A stretch of DNA of 13,311 nt. Origin: an uncultured Eubacteriales bacterium (lineage in GTDB: Bacteria > Bacillota > Clostridia > Oscillospirales > Oscillospiraceae). Numbering within the stretch: the stretch's first letter is position 1; every line of letters begins with the position of its first letter. Below are positions 11,861 to 13,311 of the stretch, piece after piece. The position numbers and the translations under genes are program-made. A model generated the notes under the pieces. That model was not told where the DNA came from and searched no databases. It saw only the letters and a program-made list of their open reading frames with translations. The stretch is taken from positions 1-13,311 of the forward strand of contig URWG01000041.1 of the NCBI GenBank assembly GCA_900551495.1, read 5' to 3'.

Positions 11861-12562
11861 ATGGACTTTATCCGCTTCGAAAATGTCGAAAAAAGCTACG
11901 GCAGCGGCGAGGTTGCCGTGCGTGCGCTGCAAAACGTCAGCTTCACGATCGGGCGCGGCGAGATCTGCGTCATCGTCGGACCGTCCGGCGCCGGAAAAAC
12001 GACTCTCTTGAACATTCTCGGCGGCATGGACACACTGACCTCGGGCAAGGTATGGCTGGGCGACCGTGAGGTATCCGCCTTTCACGCAAGACAGCTTGCC
12101 GAGTACCGTCGGCGTGATGTGGGCTTTGTGTTCCAGTTTTACAACCTCATCCCCAACCTGACGGCGCTGGAAAACGTGGAGCTTGCCTCGCAGATCGTCA
12201 AGGACCCGCTGCCGCCGGCGCAGGTGCTGAAGGAGGTCGGGCTGGGAGAGAGAATGAAGAATTTTCCCGCGCAGCTCTCCGGCGGCGAGCAGCAGCGCGT
12301 TGCCATCGCCCGCGCACTGGCAAAGCGTCCGCAGCTCCTGCTGTGCGATGAGCCGACCGGTGCATTGGATTACGCCACGGGCAAACAGATTCTCGCCCTT
12401 TTGCAGCGGCAAAGTCGGGACAACGGCATGACCGTCGTCATCATCACCCACAACTCCGCGCTGACGGCGATGGCAGACCGCGTGGTCCGCTTCCGCAACG
12501 GCGGCGTGCAGAGCGTGGAGCGCAACGAAACGGTCACGCCCGTGGAGGACATCGAATGGTGA
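11861..12562 (+). CDS. ABC transporter ATP-binding protein (MacB/LolD-type exporter family)
   Basis: A 233-residue cytoplasmic ATPase that powers the FtsX-type permease encoded next. Motifs in order are Walker A GPSGAGKT (40-47), the Q-loop (Gln92 in GFVFQFYNLIPNL, typical of the MacB/LolD group), signature LSGGEQQ (139-145), Walker B LLLCDEP (159-165), the D-loop GALD and the H-loop His197. The family includes mechanotransmission-type exporters of peptides, antibiotics and lipoproteins; the substrate cannot be read here. The GGGAG ribosome binding site (11848-11852) lies 8 nt before ATG. The stop overlaps the permease start by 7 bp. Its leader is unusually long and structured. Confidence 0.92.
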   Translation: MDFIRFENVEKSYGSGEVAVRALQNVSFTIGRGEICVIVGPSGAGKTTLLNILGGMDTLTSGKVWLGDREVSAFHARQLAEYRRRDVGFVFQFYNLIPNLTALENVELASQIVKDPLPPAQVLKEVGLGERMKNFPAQLSGGEQQRVAIARALAKRPQLLLCDEPTGALDYATGKQILALLQRQSRDNGMTVVIITHNSALTAMADRVVRFRNGGVQSVERNETVTPVEDIEW

Positions 12563-13311
12563 CCGGCAGCGCTTGGCGCAAAAGCAACCTTCGGCAGATT
12601 CGGATGTCGCTGGGGCGCTATTTGGCAATCCTGGCGATCGTTGCGCTCGGCATCGGCTTTTTCGCGGGCTTGAAGGCGGCGCAGCCGTCCATGATGCGCA
12701 CCGGCGAAGGCTATCTGCGCGAGACGAATTTTTACGATTACCGCCTGATCAGCACGCTCGGCTTGACCGCCGAGGACGTGACCGCTTTTTCCGAGCAGGC
12801 GGGCGTTGCTGCGGCGGAGGGCGGCTTCAGCGCGGACTTCACCGCCGAGGCGGACGAACGGGAGCTGACGCTCAAGGCGCTGACGCTCCCGCAGCAGGTC
12901 AACATGCCGAAGCTCATCGGCGGGCGGATGCCGGAGAGGGCGGGCGAATGTCTCGCCGACGCGGACCGCTTCTCCGAGGAGGATCTCGGCGCGACGCTGC
13001 GCGTTACGAAAACCGCGCCCGCCGACGCCTTTACGGTGGAGGAGCTGACCGTGGTGGGGCTGTGCGAAAGCCCGCTCTACCTCGGCGTTGACCGCGGCAC
13101 GACCTCCCTCGGCGGCGGGTCGCTGAACGGCTTTGTCCTGCTGCCCGCAGAGAGCTTCGCGCCGGATTATTTTACCGAGATCTACCTCACCGTGGCGGAG
13201 GCTGACGAGCTGGAGCTTTATTCCGACGAATACACTGCCGCCGTAAGCTCCATGTCCGCACCGCTGAAGGAGCTGCTGGAAAAGCGTGCTGCGCTGCGCT
13301 ATGACAGCATC
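12556..13311 (+). CDS. FtsX-type ABC transporter permease, N-terminal part (runs off the window)
   Basis: The first 252 residues of a permease that pairs with the preceding ATPase. A basic N-terminus (AWRKSNLRQIRMSLGRY) leads into the first transmembrane helix LAILAIVALGIGFFAGL. A long extracytoplasmic domain rich in Asp, Glu and Ala follows (NFYDYRLISTLGL onward), in the style of MacB periplasmic-core domains. This N-terminal pattern is typical of large permeases of roughly 800-1100 residues with two FtsX modules, so most of the gene lies outside. ATG 12556 is supported by GGAGG at 12544-12548, 7 nt upstream; it overlaps the ATPase stop. The frame is open to the last base. Confidence 0.9.
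   Translation, partial: MVTGSAWRKSNLRQIRMSLGRYLAILAIVALGIGFFAGLKAAQPSMMRTGEGYLRETNFYDYRLISTLGLTAEDVTAFSEQAGVAAAEGGFSADFTAEADERELTLKALTLPQQVNMPKLIGGRMPERAGECLADADRFSEEDLGATLRVTKTAPADAFTVEELTVVGLCESPLYLGVDRGTTSLGGGSLNGFVLLPAESFAPDYFTEIYLTVAEADELELYSDEYTAAVSSMSAPLKELLEKRAALRYDSI

Noticed and set aside
12573..13091. A 172-residue frame starting inside the ATPase-permease junction.
   Set aside because: Out of frame with the permease, which has a helix and an overlap-coupled start; the alternative is low-complexity Arg/Gly/Ala.

Overview
The window looks like chromosomal DNA from a GC-rich, strictly anaerobic Bacillota species of the Clostridia/Oscillospirales type. The evidence is AGGAGG-type ribosome binding sites, sigma-A promoters, a PerR plus reverse-rubrerythrin peroxide-defence pair, a clostridial-style MutY with a 7-residue first gap in its Fe-S motif, a DUF1292 gene, and a stand-alone four-helix-bundle gene. 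The species cannot be named from the sequence.

Layout from left to right. (1) Positions 1-1176: the 5' half of an aconitase-superfamily hydratase on the minus strand. At the extreme left it runs into about 80 bp that read on the plus strand as an AlgI-like MBOAT acyltransferase fragment, so the edge looks chimeric. (2) 1238-3668: a plus-strand operon of DEDDh exonuclease, mutY and DUF1292, with overlapping genes and a terminator shared with the convergent next unit. (3) 3690-4762: a minus-strand perR-rubrerythrin operon with its own promoter and a PerR-type box. (4) 4784-8663: a minus-strand operon of two nucleoside hydrolases followed by uvrB. (5) 8692-9818: a divergent, stand-alone PTS EIIC-like membrane protein. 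(6) 9819-10120: a palindromic repeat, a strong minus-strand promoter with no obvious gene, and tRNA-Gly(CCC) with its promoter and terminator. (7) 10125-10714: an array of small hairpins punctuated by GTGAAAT / ATTTCAC, leading into a lower-GC four-helix-bundle (23S rRNA intervening-sequence family) gene. (8) 10741-11604: a monocistronic SDR oxidoreductase gene. (9) 11643-13311: a promoter, a roughly 180-nt leader with five hairpins, an ABC ATPase, and the first quarter or so of a large FtsX-type permease that runs off the window.

Much of the content is housekeeping: DNA repair (mutY, uvrB), peroxide defence and nucleoside salvage. The accessory interest is in the non-coding structure. The main items are the hairpin/GTGAAAT array in front of the four-helix-bundle gene, and two copies of a palindrome with a compensatory base-pair change, each lying downstream of a TTGCGG-N17-TATAMT promoter in the same relative orientation. 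Six promoters in the window share a TTGC-type -35 with an exact 17-bp spacer.
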